From Frankia umida (lineage in GTDB: Bacteria > Actinomycetota > Actinomycetes > Frankiales > Frankiaceae): a stretch of 64,000 bases of DNA. How positions within the stretch are numbered: position 1 is the stretch's first letter; each line of letters starts with the position of its first letter. Below are positions 8,260-16,628 of this stretch, one piece after another. The notes under the pieces are model-generated. The model saw only the letters and a list, made by a program, of their open reading frames with translations. It ran no database searches and was not told the DNA's origin. The stretch spans positions 1 to 64,000 of the forward strand of contig NZ_JALKFT010000016.1 in assembly GCF_023242945.1 (NCBI RefSeq). Direction: 5' to 3'. A program made the position numbers and the translations under genes.

Positions 8260-8618
8260 GCATCCCACCCCGCGCCGAACGGGGGTCGGTGGGCCCAGCC
8301 GGGGTCGGTGGACGGGCTGCGTCTGCCGCATCTGCCGTGCCCTGCCCGGCTGGGCAGCCTGTCGTGGACGTCGGGTGGGGCCCCGTCAGCGGCCGTGACC
8401 ATGAGATGCCGAGGGCTGGTCGGGGATGGGGACCTCGCCACGCCGAACAACCCTCGGCATGGCGCCTCACAACCCTCGGCGTGAGGCCCCGACCCGACAC
8501 CTGCGCATCTTGGCCGCCCCCACGGGGTCTGCCCGGGTGTTCCTGCGCGGACGCGGATGCCGCTGGGGTGGACGGAAGGCGGCGGCAGGGGGCGGGGACG
8601 CGGCGTAGGGTGCCGGCC
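8260..8618. other. Intergenic region with repeat copy 1
   Basis: 359 bases without a gene. The only structured element is the 77-bp repeat at 8406-8482. The -10 TAGGGT of the downstream gene lies at 8606-8611. Confidence 0.6.
8406..8482 (-). repeat. 77-bp imperfect palindromic repeat, copy 1
   Basis: Read on the minus strand: an 18-base unit like ATGCCGAGGGTTGTTCGG starts at 8482 (first copy diverged), a second starts 22 bases later at 8460, and an inverted copy ends at 8406. A GAGG-containing centre lies between. Length and spacings are identical to the copies at 41827-41903 and 50636-50712. It can fold into a long hairpin. Intergenic. Confidence 0.85.
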
Positions 8619-9044
8619 ATGGTGGCGATGGAGGCGGGGCGGTGGCGGGCGTTCGTGTCGGCGGGGACGCGCACGGGCAAGCTCGCGACGGTGCGGGCGG
8701 ACGGGCGTCCGCATGTGGCGCCGATCTGGTTCCTGCTCGACGGCGAGGACGTGGTGTTCAACACCGGGGCGTCCTCGGTGAAGGGCCGGTCGTTGGCACG
8801 CAGGGGGGTGGCGTCGCTGTGTGTGGATGACGAGGCGCCGCCGTTCGCGTTCGTGACCGTGGCGGGGACGGTGCGCCTGAGCGAGGATCTGGACGAGGTG
8901 CGGGTGTGGGCGACGCGGATCGCCGCCCGGTACATGGGTGCGGCGGCGGCGCCGGCCTACGGGGCGCGTAACGGGGTGCCCGGGGAGCTGCTGGTGCGGC
9001 TCACGCCCACCTCGATCGTCGCCGAGCAGGGCGTCGCCGACTGA
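8619..9044 (+). CDS. PPOX-class F420-dependent oxidoreductase / pyridoxamine-phosphate-oxidase-like protein
   Basis: 141 aa, ATG 8619, preceded by TAGGGT seven bases upstream (leaderless). The split-barrel fold of the flavin/F420-binding PPOX family is seen in GTRTGKLATVRADGRPHVAP followed by IWFLLDGEDVVFNTG and SVKGRSLARRGVASLCVDDE, with the K-G-x-x-L-x-R-x-x-x-A/V segment that binds the cofactor phosphate. Actinobacterial members of this size use deazaflavin F420 (established for the family); the substrate is not known. Full length for the family. Cytoplasmic. It stands alone. Confidence 0.85.
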   Translation: MVAMEAGRWRAFVSAGTRTGKLATVRADGRPHVAPIWFLLDGEDVVFNTGASSVKGRSLARRGVASLCVDDEAPPFAFVTVAGTVRLSEDLDEVRVWATRIAARYMGAAAAPAYGARNGVPGELLVRLTPTSIVAEQGVAD

Positions 9045-9080
9045 CCTGCGGCCGACCAGCCCAGGCCCGGTCGGCCAGGA

Positions 9081-9121
9081 CCCGACCAGCCCGAACCCGA
9101 CCAGCCCGAACCCGACCAGCC
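9081..9121. repeat. 15-bp tandem repeat
   Basis: CCCGACCAGCCCGAA repeats about 2.7 times directly after the F420-protein stop codon, between two convergent genes. A low-complexity spacer; no function seen. Confidence 0.6.
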
Positions 9122-9152
9122 AGGACCTGGTCGGTCCGGAGCGGCGGGGTGG

Positions 9153-10307
9153 TCAGCCCAGGCCGGTGGGGCGGGGGGTGCCGGTCAGGGGTGGGGCGGA
9201 GATGAGCAGCAGGATCTCGTGGACGCGGCCGGCGAGCACCCGGGAGGGGCGCAGGTCGAGGATGGCGACCATCTCGTCGAGGGCGGCGCCGGTGGCGGCG
9301 GGGTCGTCGTGGACGAGGGTGGCGGCCAGGGAACCGAGCGCCCAGCCGCGTTCGAGGGTGTCGGGGGTGGTCAGGGCCACGGCGCGGCGGGCGGCGGAGC
9401 GGGCGCCGGGCACGCGCAGGCGCCACATCGCGTCGGCGACGACGCAGGCCTCGCGGGCCTCGTCGAACGGGGGCCAGCCGGGGGTGCGCAGCGCGGGGAC
9501 GCTGGGGCGGTCGCGCAGCGCGAACAGGGCGGCTTCCAGGGCGGGTTCGTCGCCGGTGGCGGCGGCGATCTGGACCTGTTGGGCGGCGGCCCAGCCGTGC
9601 AGGGCGGGATGGCGCACGGCGGCGGCGCGGGCGGCGGCGGCGCGGGCGGCGTCCAGGCGGCCGTCGGCGAAGGCGACGAAGGCGTCGAGGCTGTGGGCGG
9701 TGCCGGCGAGCAGGCGGTCGTCGAGATGGTCGGCGTACTGGGCGGCCAGCGTGGCGAAACGGCGGGCGCTGGTGTCGTCGCCGGTGTCGGCGGCCAGGTA
9801 GCCCAGGCAGAAGGACAGGTAGCCGGCGGCGCGGGTGAGTTCGCAGTGCACGGCGGGGGAAAGCCGCCGGCCCAGGGCCGCGGTGACGCGGCGCCAGTCA
9901 CCGATGACGGGGCCGAGCAGGTCGGTGTGGGAGGCGCTGAGCAGGGTGGTGGCGTAGCGGTAGAGCCGTTCGTCGATCTCGCTCAGCGCCAGCGGGTCGG
10001 GGTCGGCGTAGGCGATCTCCCGGGAGATCATGGCGGCGGCGCGGGCGGCGGCGGCCAGGCCGTACCGGTCGGGCAGGCCGAAGCCGCCTTCAGGTGTGGT
10101 GTGCGTGGGCGGACAGTCGGCGTCGCCGGTGTCGCCGTCGCAGTCGTCGGGGTTGGTGGCCGCGGCCGCCGTCCCTACGCCCTCGGCGCCCATGCCCCTG
10201 CTCCTGCCCGCGGCACCTCCACTGCCACCGCTGGCACCACTGCCGCTGCCGCGACCGGTGCCGCTGCTGGCACCGGCACCGGTGCCTGGCCGTTCGGCGG
10301 AGTCCAT
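9153..10307 (-). CDS. Helical-repeat (TPR-like) hypothetical protein
   Basis: 384 aa from ATG 10307, which has AGGGGAGG seven bases upstream; the frame continues to 10496 but without a ribosome site. The first 70 residues are low-complexity Gly/Ser/Ala. From about residue 85 on there are only amphipathic helices with alanine spacing (AQYADHLDDRLLAGTAHSLD, AFVAFADGRLDAARAAAARA, ALFALRDRPSVPALRTPGWP), as in the TPR-like C-terminal half of many actinomycete XRE-family regulators. The helix-turn-helix that usually precedes it is missing, so this is either a stand-alone relative or a derivative. Convergent with the PPOX gene. Function unknown. Confidence 0.7.
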   Translation of the reverse strand: MDSAERPGTGAGASSGTGRGSGSGASGGSGGAAGRSRGMGAEGVGTAAAATNPDDCDGDTGDADCPPTHTTPEGGFGLPDRYGLAAAARAAAMISREIAYADPDPLALSEIDERLYRYATTLLSASHTDLLGPVIGDWRRVTAALGRRLSPAVHCELTRAAGYLSFCLGYLAADTGDDTSARRFATLAAQYADHLDDRLLAGTAHSLDAFVAFADGRLDAARAAAARAAAVRHPALHGWAAAQQVQIAAATGDEPALEAALFALRDRPSVPALRTPGWPPFDEAREACVVADAMWRLRVPGARSAARRAVALTTPDTLERGWALGSLAATLVHDDPAATGAALDEMVAILDLRPSRVLAGRVHEILLLISAPPLTGTPRPTGLG

Positions 10308-10852
10308 GCCCAGCCTCCCCTCGCGTTCCGGGTGGTGGAGTGCGATACGCGCCGCAGCGGGTGTCGACAAGGTGACGCTCGGCACGGTATCGCGTGCGCG
10401 GGGGGGTCTGTACAGGGCTTTGGTGAAAGCCGACTCGTCCCCACGGTATCCATCCGGGACATTGTTCCTCTTGCGGACAGCATGGGTGGGGGCCATGTCT
10501 CAAAGGGGACCCGTTCGGGGGTTGTCGCACCCCCGACTCTGTCATCTCCGACCTCCCGAAACCCGGCCCGTCCGCACGCCACACCCCCCGGACGGGCACC
10601 CATCGCACCACCTGCGGCACCCATGGTGACCGGTTCCGGCGCGCCCCGGTGTGCCACGGCTTCGCTCCGTCCACCATGGTGCCAGATTTGGGAATAATGT
10701 CCGATATTTGGGCGGGTGGGGTGGCGGGTCCTGTCATCCGCGGGCGTCGTGTCCATTCCCGGGCGCCGACGGAACGGATTGGCACTGTTTCCGGCATTGG
10801 TGCCATTGTCGGGTGCGCCATTGTCGCAATGCGGCGCGGGTCAGCCGTGGAT
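10308..10852. other. Long intergenic region
   Basis: 545 bases without a convincing gene; open frames crossing it have no ribosome site and poor codon bias. It contains the ribosome site of the 384-aa gene at its left end and a less GC-rich part at about 10680-10840 with several CATTG/GCCATTG repeats. No RNA gene recognised. Confidence 0.5.
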
Positions 10853-11620
10853 TCAGAGTCGGGTGAGGATGCGGGGTCCGTCCGCGGTGATGGCGACGGT
10901 GTGCTCGACATGGGCGGCGCGACTGCCGTCGCGGGTGCGCAACGACCAGCCGTCGGGATCGGTGTGGAAGGTGTCGCGCCCGCCGGCGAGCAGCATCGGT
11001 TCGAGGGCGAGGACCAGGCCCTCACGCAGCCGCAGGCCACGGCCGGGACGGCCCTCGTTGGGCACCGGCGGGTCCTCGTGCATGTGCCGGCCGATGCCGT
11101 GCCCGCCGAAGCCCTCGAGGATGCCGTAGCCGCCGGCGCGGGCGACGGTGGCGATGGCGGCGCCGATGTCTCCCATGCGCCCCCCGGGCACGGCGGCGGC
11201 GATCCCGGCGTGCAGGGCCGCGGTGGTGGTGTCGATGAGGGCGGTGTCGTCGGGACGGGCCGCGCCGACGGTGAAGCTGATCGCCGCGTCGCCGGTCCAG
11301 CCGTCCAGGGTGGCGCCGCAGTCGACGCTGACCAGGTCCCCGGCGCGCAGCGGGGTGTCGCCGGGGATGCCGTGCACGATCACGTCGTTGACCGACACGC
11401 AGATGACCGCCGGGAACGGGCTGGGCGCGAACGGTGGCTGGTAGTGCAGGAACGGGGAGAGGGCTCCCGCCTCGCGGATCACCGCGTGGGCGGCGGCGTC
11501 CAGGTCGCGGGGGGTGACCCCGACCGCCGCGGCCGCCCGGGTGGCGGCCAGCGCCCGGGCCACCACCGCCCCGGCCGCCGCCATCGCCTCGATCGCCTGC
11601 GGTGTCTTCATCTCCACCAT
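10853..11620 (-). CDS. map: Type I methionine aminopeptidase
   Basis: 255 aa from ATG 11620 (MVEMKTPQAIEAM, the usual MAP beginning); ATG 11638 adds six residues. Removes N-terminal methionine from nascent proteins in the cytoplasm. All five metal ligands are visible in order: Asp100 (SVDCGA), Asp111 (WTGDAA), His174 (GGHGIGRHMHEDP), Glu207 (LALEPM) and Glu239 (AHVEHTV). The substrate-contact SVND and HGIP motifs precede them. Full length. Actinomycetes usually have more than one map gene; this one lies alone, divergent from a small XRE regulator, away from the secY-adk-map cluster usual for the housekeeping copy, so it may be the secondary enzyme. Confidence 0.92.
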   Translation of the reverse strand: MVEMKTPQAIEAMAAAGAVVARALAATRAAAAVGVTPRDLDAAAHAVIREAGALSPFLHYQPPFAPSPFPAVICVSVNDVIVHGIPGDTPLRAGDLVSVDCGATLDGWTGDAAISFTVGAARPDDTALIDTTTAALHAGIAAAVPGGRMGDIGAAIATVARAGGYGILEGFGGHGIGRHMHEDPPVPNEGRPGRGLRLREGLVLALEPMLLAGGRDTFHTDPDGWSLRTRDGSRAAHVEHTVAITADGPRILTRL

Positions 11621-11685
11621 CGCGTCCCGCCCACCCATCCCGCGTCCTGTGCCCCGATGCCCGTCCAGCCGACCGTGCGGCGATA

Positions 11686-11704
11686 ACTATACCGGTATTA
11701 CTAT
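11686..11704. promoter_or_regulatory. Divergent promoter/operator between map and XRE gene
   Basis: ATACCGGTAT (11689-11698) is a perfect 10-bp palindrome. A plus-strand -10 TACTAT (11699-11704) abuts it, seven bases before the XRE start; a minus-strand TATAGT (11686-11691) overlaps its left edge and faces map. The small XRE protein probably binds here, by position. Confidence 0.6.
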
Positions 11705-11711
11705 CGGGGGT

Positions 11712-12023
11712 ATGGTGCGGACGGCGTTGACCACAGCGGAGCGGGCCCGTGGCGAGCGGCTCGGCGCGTTGCTGCGCCGGGCGCGCGGTGAGCGCAGCAT
11801 CGTGGCGGTGGCGGCCGGCGCCGGGGTGTCCGCCGAGACCCTGCGCAAGATCGAGACCGGGCGGATTCCGACCCCGGCGTTCTTCACCGTGGTCGCCCTG
11901 GCCACCACCCTCGGGGTGTCCCTGGACGTCCTGGTCGACGCGTGTGCCGTCGCGGCCGCCGAGGCGGAGTCGGCGTCGCAGCGGGACGCGCGGGTCCCCG
12001 GGGCGAGGGTCGGCGCGGCCTGA
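11712..12023 (+). CDS. Small XRE-family helix-turn-helix regulator
   Basis: 103 aa, ATG 11712, with the -10 TACTAT seven bases upstream (leaderless). Almost all of the protein is one HTH_3/Cro-type domain at residues about 15-75: RLGALLRRARGERSIVAVAA, then GAGVSAETLRKIETGRIPTP with the S-x-x-T-L-R-K-I-E-x-G-R signature, and FFTVVALATTLGVSLDVLVD. No ligand or dimerisation domain follows. Lies divergent from map and is likely autoregulated through the palindrome at 11689-11698. Targets unknown. Confidence 0.88.
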   Translation: MVRTALTTAERARGERLGALLRRARGERSIVAVAAGAGVSAETLRKIETGRIPTPAFFTVVALATTLGVSLDVLVDACAVAAAEAESASQRDARVPGARVGAA

Positions 12024-12119
12024 GCGCGGACGTCACCCGGAGACGATCCAGTCACCCGGAGACGATCAGTGGCCTGTCCGCGCCTCGGGGCCGGCCATGC
12101 GGTGGCCGGGGTGTGGTGA

Positions 12120-13094
12120 TCAGATGTGCTGTGGGAGGGAAGCGTCGGGTAGCGCGTCGGCGAGTCTGGCGAGGGTGTCGACGGCGGCGTTCAGTGTGGG
12201 GGCCGGCACGCGGATCAGGACGCTGTCGGCGCCGGCGTCGAGGTGTTCGGTGAGCCGTCGGGCGAGGGCGGCCGGGTCGCCGTGGGCGAAACGGTCGTCG
12301 ATGAGCCGGTCGCTGCCGCCGTGGGCGAAGTCGTCGTCGCCGTAGCCGAGACGTCGCAGGTTCCTGGTGTACGGCGAGGTGGGGCTGCCTGCGGCCAGGT
12401 GGCGCCGTGCCAGGGCACGGGCGGCGGTCGGGTCGGGTTCGTCGAGGATGACCTGTTCGGGCACGAGGAGCTTGTCCGGGCCGAGGATCTCGCGGGCGAG
12501 CGCGGTGTGGGCGACCGGTACGGAGAACGGGTGGGCGCCGTCGGCGTGGTCGCGGGCCAGGGCGAGCATCCGCGGGCCCAGGGCGGCGAGCAGGCGGGGA
12601 AACGGCGCGGCCAGCCCCCCGGCGGCGGCGTCGGTGTCGGCGGCCGCGGTCATGGCGTCGAGGTAGCGGCGCATCACCGCCACCGGCGACGCGTCCGAGG
12701 TGGCGCGGGCCGCCGGGACCTGCGGATCCTGCGGGTCGCCGGTGTTGGCCGTGATCCCCACGCCCAGGCCCAGCAGGAGCCGGCCGGGGAACGCCTCGGC
12801 GAGGGTGGCGGCGCCGGCCTGCATGGCAGCCGGGGTCCGGTTGCCCACCCGCGCGATCCCGGAGCCGACGAGCAGACGATCGGTGGCCGCCAACAGCAGG
12901 GCGAGGTGGGCGAAGATCTCCTTGGGGCCGTGGGCGCCCTCGCCGACCCAGACCGAGCCGAAACCGAGCGCTTCGATGCGGGCGACCTGCTCCCGCTCGA
13001 GCGCCGCGGGGGTGGCTCCCAGCACCGGGGCGGGCGCCAGCCACACGCCGAAGCGTCCCAGCCGTGCCCGGAACCCGTCTGTTGTCGTGGTCAC
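12120..13094 (-). CDS. LLM-class F420-dependent oxidoreductase
   Basis: 324 aa from GTG 13094, with a perfect AGGAGG five bases upstream. TIM-barrel luciferase-like monooxygenase fold: ALEREQVARIEALGFGSVWV gives the first strand-helix, AATDRLLVGSGIARVGNRTP and FPGRLLLGLGVG the flavin/F420 site, and LAALGPRMLALARDHADGAH the usual G-P-x-M-L-x-L-A motif. The order and length match the actinobacterial group described as TIGR03620 (my recollection). Such enzymes transfer hydride between F420H2 and organic substrates; the substrate here is unknown. Divergent from a TetR regulator with two operator palindromes between them, so the oxidoreductase is likely inducible. Confidence 0.88.
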   Translation of the reverse strand: MTTTTDGFRARLGRFGVWLAPAPVLGATPAALEREQVARIEALGFGSVWVGEGAHGPKEIFAHLALLLAATDRLLVGSGIARVGNRTPAAMQAGAATLAEAFPGRLLLGLGVGITANTGDPQDPQVPAARATSDASPVAVMRRYLDAMTAAADTDAAAGGLAAPFPRLLAALGPRMLALARDHADGAHPFSVPVAHTALAREILGPDKLLVPEQVILDEPDPTAARALARRHLAAGSPTSPYTRNLRRLGYGDDDFAHGGSDRLIDDRFAHGDPAALARRLTEHLDAGADSVLIRVPAPTLNAAVDTLARLADALPDASLPQHI

Positions 13095-13134
13095 CCGAAC
13101 CTCCTACGGCGGCGCCGGAACGCCGACCAAAAAA

Positions 13135-13183
13135 CGGAACAGCTTTCCGATTTGATCGGCTACCCTACGGAAACATGTTCCGT
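13135..13183. promoter_or_regulatory. Two TetR operators between LLM oxidoreductase and TetR
   Basis: CGGAA-CAGCT-TTCCG (13135-13149) and ACGGAA-ACATG-TTCCGT (13167-13183) share the same arms; centres are 33 bases apart, three helical turns. Both lie in the divergent promoter region. Strong candidates for cooperative TetR binding. Confidence 0.8.
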
Positions 13184-13206
13184 TTTGCAATGCCGAGGGG
13201 ATGACC

Positions 13207-13830
13207 ATGAGCGCGCCGCAGCGGGCCACCCCGGACGCCGCACCGGCGCGGGCTGATGTGCGACGCAACCGTCGCCGGCTGCTCGACGCGGCGCGCGCCG
13301 CGTTCACCGAGGGGGGCGTGGACGCGCCCCCCGCGGAGATCGCCCGTCGGGCCGGTGTCGGCGTCGGCACCCTGTACCGCCACTTCCCCGACCGGGCCAG
13401 CCTGGTCGACGCCGTGCTCGGCGACCGTTATGACACGCTGCGCGACGAGGCCGACCGTCTCCTCGACGCCTGCGCCGCCTCGGGGGCCTTCGCGGCGCTG
13501 ACCACCTGGCTGGATCTGTTCGCCTGCCACCTGGCGCTGTTCCAGGGGATGGCGGACTCGCTGCGTCCCACCCTGCTCGAGCCTGCGGTGGACGCCGCCC
13601 GGGGATGCGACGCGATGCTCGCCGCCTGGGACCGCCTGTTCACCCGGGCCCAGCAGGCCGGCGCGATCCGCCGCGACGCCCGTCCCCGGGACATCCTGCG
13701 CGCGGTCAACGCCCTGCGCTGGGCCACCCAGGGCACCCCCACCGCCACGCAGGAGGCCGACCGTCTGCGCGCGCTGCTGCTCGACGGCCTTCGCTACCAG
13801 CACACCGACGGCATCCGGGCAGGTCGGTGA
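13207..13830 (+). CDS. TetR-family transcriptional regulator
   Basis: 207 aa from ATG 13207 with GAGGGG seven bases upstream; ATG 13201 sits directly on the ribosome site and is less likely. N-terminal HTH at residues about 18-62: RRRLLDAARAAFTEGGVDAP, then AEIARRAGVGVGTLYRHFPD, the classical TetR recognition helix with L-Y-R-H-F. The C-terminal ligand-binding domain has the all-helical pattern of the SACE_7040-like group. Divergent from the F420-dependent oxidoreductase, with two matching palindromes in between; probably represses both genes. Confidence 0.92.
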   Translation: MSAPQRATPDAAPARADVRRNRRRLLDAARAAFTEGGVDAPPAEIARRAGVGVGTLYRHFPDRASLVDAVLGDRYDTLRDEADRLLDACAASGAFAALTTWLDLFACHLALFQGMADSLRPTLLEPAVDAARGCDAMLAAWDRLFTRAQQAGAIRRDARPRDILRAVNALRWATQGTPTATQEADRLRALLLDGLRYQHTDGIRAGR

Positions 13831-13874
13831 TGTCGGCCGGTGCCGCTCGGTCGGTGGGCTGACCTGGATGTCGG

Positions 13875-14402
13875 CTACGCACATCCGGTGTTCGGGTGTC
13901 GGGCGATGGCGAGGGTGGCGCGGGGGCTGGTCTGTTTGCGCAGGACGAGACGTCCCGGGGACGGTGCGACGGTGTCGGCCCGGGTGGAGGTGGTGGGCAG
14001 GGCGAGTTGGCAGGCGGCTTCGGCCACGCTCGGGGTGCCCAGGGCCGCGGCGGCCGCGGCGCTGGGGTGGGTGACGTCCACGGTGGCCAGCAGTGCGGCG
14101 GGGTGGGCGATCAGCGGCCAGCCGTGATGGGCGGCCGCGCCGCGCAGGCCGGGTTCGCGGGCGCGGACGTCGACGGTGGCCAGGGCCCGCACGGACGCGG
14201 GGGACGCGCCCAGGGCGCGCAGGCCGTGGTCGATGAGGGCGAGGACCTCCCGCGTCTGCACCCCGGGCCGGGCGCCGATGCCCACCACGAGATCGCGTGC
14301 GCTGTGGTGGGGCGGCGGGTTCCCGGGTGGGGTCCTGGTCTGCGGGCCGCGCGGGGTGGGGCCGCCGGTGTACTCAGGCAGCTCAGGCGGCGTCGATGGC
14401 AT
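13875..14402 (-). CDS. cobE: Cobalamin biosynthesis protein CobE / CbiG C-terminal domain
   Basis: About 175 aa. After a Pro-rich N-terminal tail of some 35 residues it begins DLVVGIGARPGVQTREVLAL, continues with LGASPASVRALATVDVRARE and the HPAALLATVDVTHPSAAAAA segment, then SVAEAACQLAL and PGRLVLRKQTSPRATLAIAR. This is the CobE/GbiG_C domain, which takes part in the ring-contraction stage of corrin synthesis. The chosen ATG at 14402 overlaps the end of cobB by 20 bases (same strand), so it is translationally coupled. It is the last gene visible in the riboswitch-controlled operon; the N-terminal CbiG domains are absent, so this is the short form. Confidence 0.8.
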   Translation of the reverse strand: MPSTPPELPEYTGGPTPRGPQTRTPPGNPPPHHSARDLVVGIGARPGVQTREVLALIDHGLRALGASPASVRALATVDVRAREPGLRGAAAHHGWPLIAHPAALLATVDVTHPSAAAAAALGTPSVAEAACQLALPTTSTRADTVAPSPGRLVLRKQTSPRATLAIARHPNTGCA

Positions 14403-16026
14403 CGGCGGGATGTCCGGTGTCGGCGGGATGGGCGGGGCGGGTCGCGTGGGCGGCCTCGAGCAGGCGGCGGGCGATGTCGGGCTGGCCGGCCCAGTGCAGG
14501 TGCAGGTAGGAGGCGTGGACCTGGCCGCGCACGAAGCCCTCGGCACGCCACCGGGTCGCCGTCTCCCCACCGCCGCCCCGGGCCGCGCCGCCACCGCGGG
14601 GCGCGGTGTCACCCCGGGGTGCGGTGGTGTCCCGGGCGGGTGGGAGAGGGTCGTCGGCGACGGGAAGCCACCAGGCGGCCCCGGTCGCCGTGCCGGGGGC
14701 GGGCAGGACGGTGCGGTGGAACTCGTGGGCGCCCAGCGGGGTGCCGGCGGGGGTCAGGGGGCTGGCGGTGGCGGCGATGGCGTGGCGGTAGCCGAGGGTG
14801 AGGCGGGGGCCCATGACGGCGGCGACGTCGAGCACCCCGCACATGGGGACGCCGTCCAGGGTGGTGGCGAGGTAGAGCAGGCCGGCGCATTCGGCGCTGA
14901 TGGGACGTCCGGCGGCGGCGAACGCGGCGATCGCGGCGCGCAGCGGGAGGTTGGCGGCGAGGTCGGCGGTGTGTTCCTCGGGGAAACCGCCGCCGAGGAT
15001 GAGCGCGTCGGTGCCGGCGGGCAGGCTCTCGTCGCGCAGCGGGTCGATGGTGACGACGTCGGCGCCGGCGGCGCGCAGCAGTTCGGCGTGTTCGGCGTAG
15101 CCGAAGGTGAACGCCGCCCCGCCGGCCATCGCGACCCGCACCGGCCGTCCTCCTGTGCGCGGCGACGGCGGCCGCGAAGCCGAAGCCTGGACCGGAGCCG
15201 GAGCCGGAGCCGGAGTCGGGGCTGGGATCGGGGAGGGCGAGGGTGCGGGGGTGGTGAGGGCTTCGGCGGGCTGCCAGGTGGGGGTGTGCAGGGGTGGGGC
15301 GGCGCGGGCGACGCGCAGCAGGGCGTCCAGGTCGCAGGTGGTGGCGACCAGGTGGGCGAGGCGGTCGACGGCGGCGACCGCGGCGGGGCGGCGTTCGGCG
15401 GCGGGGACCAGTCCCAGATGCCGGGACGGGGTGTGCACGGTGGTCTCGCGGGGCAGCGCGCCGAACACGGGCATGCCGATGTCGGCCAGCGCGTCGGTGA
15501 GCAGCCGGCGGTGGCGTGCGGAGCCGACCCGGTTGAGGATGACACCGGCCAGGTGCAGCCGCGGGTCGAACATCCGGAAGCCGGTGACCAGCGCCGCGAT
15601 CGACCGGGACGCCCCGGAGGCGTCGACGACCAGGACGACGGGGGCGTCGAGCAGGCGGGCGACATGGGCGGTGGAGGCGTGGTCGGCCTGCTCGCCGGCG
15701 CGGGGTGTGGCGACCCCGTCGAACAGGCCCATCACGCCTTCGACGACGGCGATGTCGGTGCCGGCGGCGGCGTGGGCGAACAGGGGGGCGAGCCGCTGCG
15801 GTCCGCACAGGACGGCGTCGAGGTTACGTCCGGGTCGGCCGGTGGCCAGCGTGTGGTAGCTGGGGTCGATGTAGTCGGGGCCGACCTTGTGTGGGCTGAC
15901 CCGCAGGCCGCGGGCGACCAGCGCGGCCATCAGTCCGGTGGCGACGGTGGTCTTGCCGGCGCCGGAGGTGGGTGCGGCCAGCACGAGCCGGGGCAGGTCG
16001 AGGCGGCGCGTCGGGCCGGTCACCAT
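14383..16026 (-). CDS. cobB: Cobyrinate a,c-diamide synthase
   Basis: 547 aa. Amidates the a and c carboxylates of (hydrogeno)cobyrinate using glutamine and ATP. N-terminal domain: P-loop APTSGAGKTT at residues 18-27, KVGPDYIDPSYH and VVEGVMGLFDG, the cobyrinate-binding CbiA motifs. C-terminal class I glutamine amidotransferase: FPEEHTADLAANLPLRAAI, the nucleophile in ISAECAGLLYL at about residue 379, and VHASYLHLHW carrying the catalytic His. The two domains are joined by a Pro/Ala-rich linker (about residues 258-300) longer than usual. The start ATG 16026 overlaps the cobO stop by seven bases (GTG 16023 would give the four-base GTGA overlap). Confidence 0.95.
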   Translation of the reverse strand: MVTGPTRRLDLPRLVLAAPTSGAGKTTVATGLMAALVARGLRVSPHKVGPDYIDPSYHTLATGRPGRNLDAVLCGPQRLAPLFAHAAAGTDIAVVEGVMGLFDGVATPRAGEQADHASTAHVARLLDAPVVLVVDASGASRSIAALVTGFRMFDPRLHLAGVILNRVGSARHRRLLTDALADIGMPVFGALPRETTVHTPSRHLGLVPAAERRPAAVAAVDRLAHLVATTCDLDALLRVARAAPPLHTPTWQPAEALTTPAPSPSPIPAPTPAPAPAPVQASASRPPSPRTGGRPVRVAMAGGAAFTFGYAEHAELLRAAGADVVTIDPLRDESLPAGTDALILGGGFPEEHTADLAANLPLRAAIAAFAAAGRPISAECAGLLYLATTLDGVPMCGVLDVAAVMGPRLTLGYRHAIAATASPLTPAGTPLGAHEFHRTVLPAPGTATGAAWWLPVADDPLPPARDTTAPRGDTAPRGGGAARGGGGETATRWRAEGFVRGQVHASYLHLHWAGQPDIARRLLEAAHATRPAHPADTGHPADAIDAA

Positions 16027-16628
16027 TCGATGCCTTTCTGGCCTTTCTGGCCGGCGTCCATGGGATGGCGGACCTTGGTCATCTCGGTGATGAGGTCGGC
16101 GGCGTCGAGCAGGGGGGTCGGGGCGGCCCGGCCGGTGATGACGACATGTTGGGCACCGGGGCGGGTGCGCAGGGTGTCGACGACCTCGTCGAGGTCGAGC
16201 CAGCCCCAGCGCAGCGGGTAGGTCATCTCGTCCAGGACGTAGAGCCGGTAGGTCTGCGCGGCCAGGTCGCGGCGGATCTGCGCCCAGCCTTCGGCGGCGG
16301 CCGCGGCCGGGTCACCGGCGGGGTCGACGCGGTTCTGGATCCAGCTCCATCCGGCGCCCATCCGATGCCAGGTGACGGTGCCGCCGGCGCCGGACTCCCC
16401 CAGTGTCTCGAGGGCCTTCTCCTCACCGATGCGCCATTTCGCCGACTTGACGAACTGGAAGACGCCGATCGGCCAGCCCTGCGCCCAGCCGCGCAACGCC
16501 AGACCGAACGCCGCGGTCGACTTTCCCTTGCCGTCGCCGGTGTGCACGATCAGCAGCGGCCGGCCGCGGCGCGCCCGGGTGGTCAGCCCGTCGTCCGGCA
16601 CCGTGGACGGCACCCCCTGCGGACTCAT
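16020..16628 (-). CDS. cobO: Cob(I)yrinic acid a,c-diamide adenosyltransferase
   Basis: 202 aa, full length for CobA/CobO/BtuR enzymes. Transfers the adenosyl group of ATP to Co(I) corrinoids, forming the upper ligand. The modified P-loop GDGKGKST is at residues 31-38, followed by AAFGLALRGWAQGWPIGVFQ and FVKSAKWRIGEE, the corrinoid-side motifs; LYVLDEMTYPLRWGWLD is the Walker-B-like strand, and HVVITGRAAPTPLLDAADL the C-terminal signature. It starts with an ATGA overlap with the chelatase gene upstream and runs into cobB, so all are one transcript. Confidence 0.96.
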   Translation of the reverse strand: MSPQGVPSTVPDDGLTTRARRGRPLLIVHTGDGKGKSTAAFGLALRGWAQGWPIGVFQFVKSAKWRIGEEKALETLGESGAGGTVTWHRMGAGWSWIQNRVDPAGDPAAAAAEGWAQIRRDLAAQTYRLYVLDEMTYPLRWGWLDLDEVVDTLRTRPGAQHVVITGRAAPTPLLDAADLITEMTKVRHPMDAGQKGQKGIEW

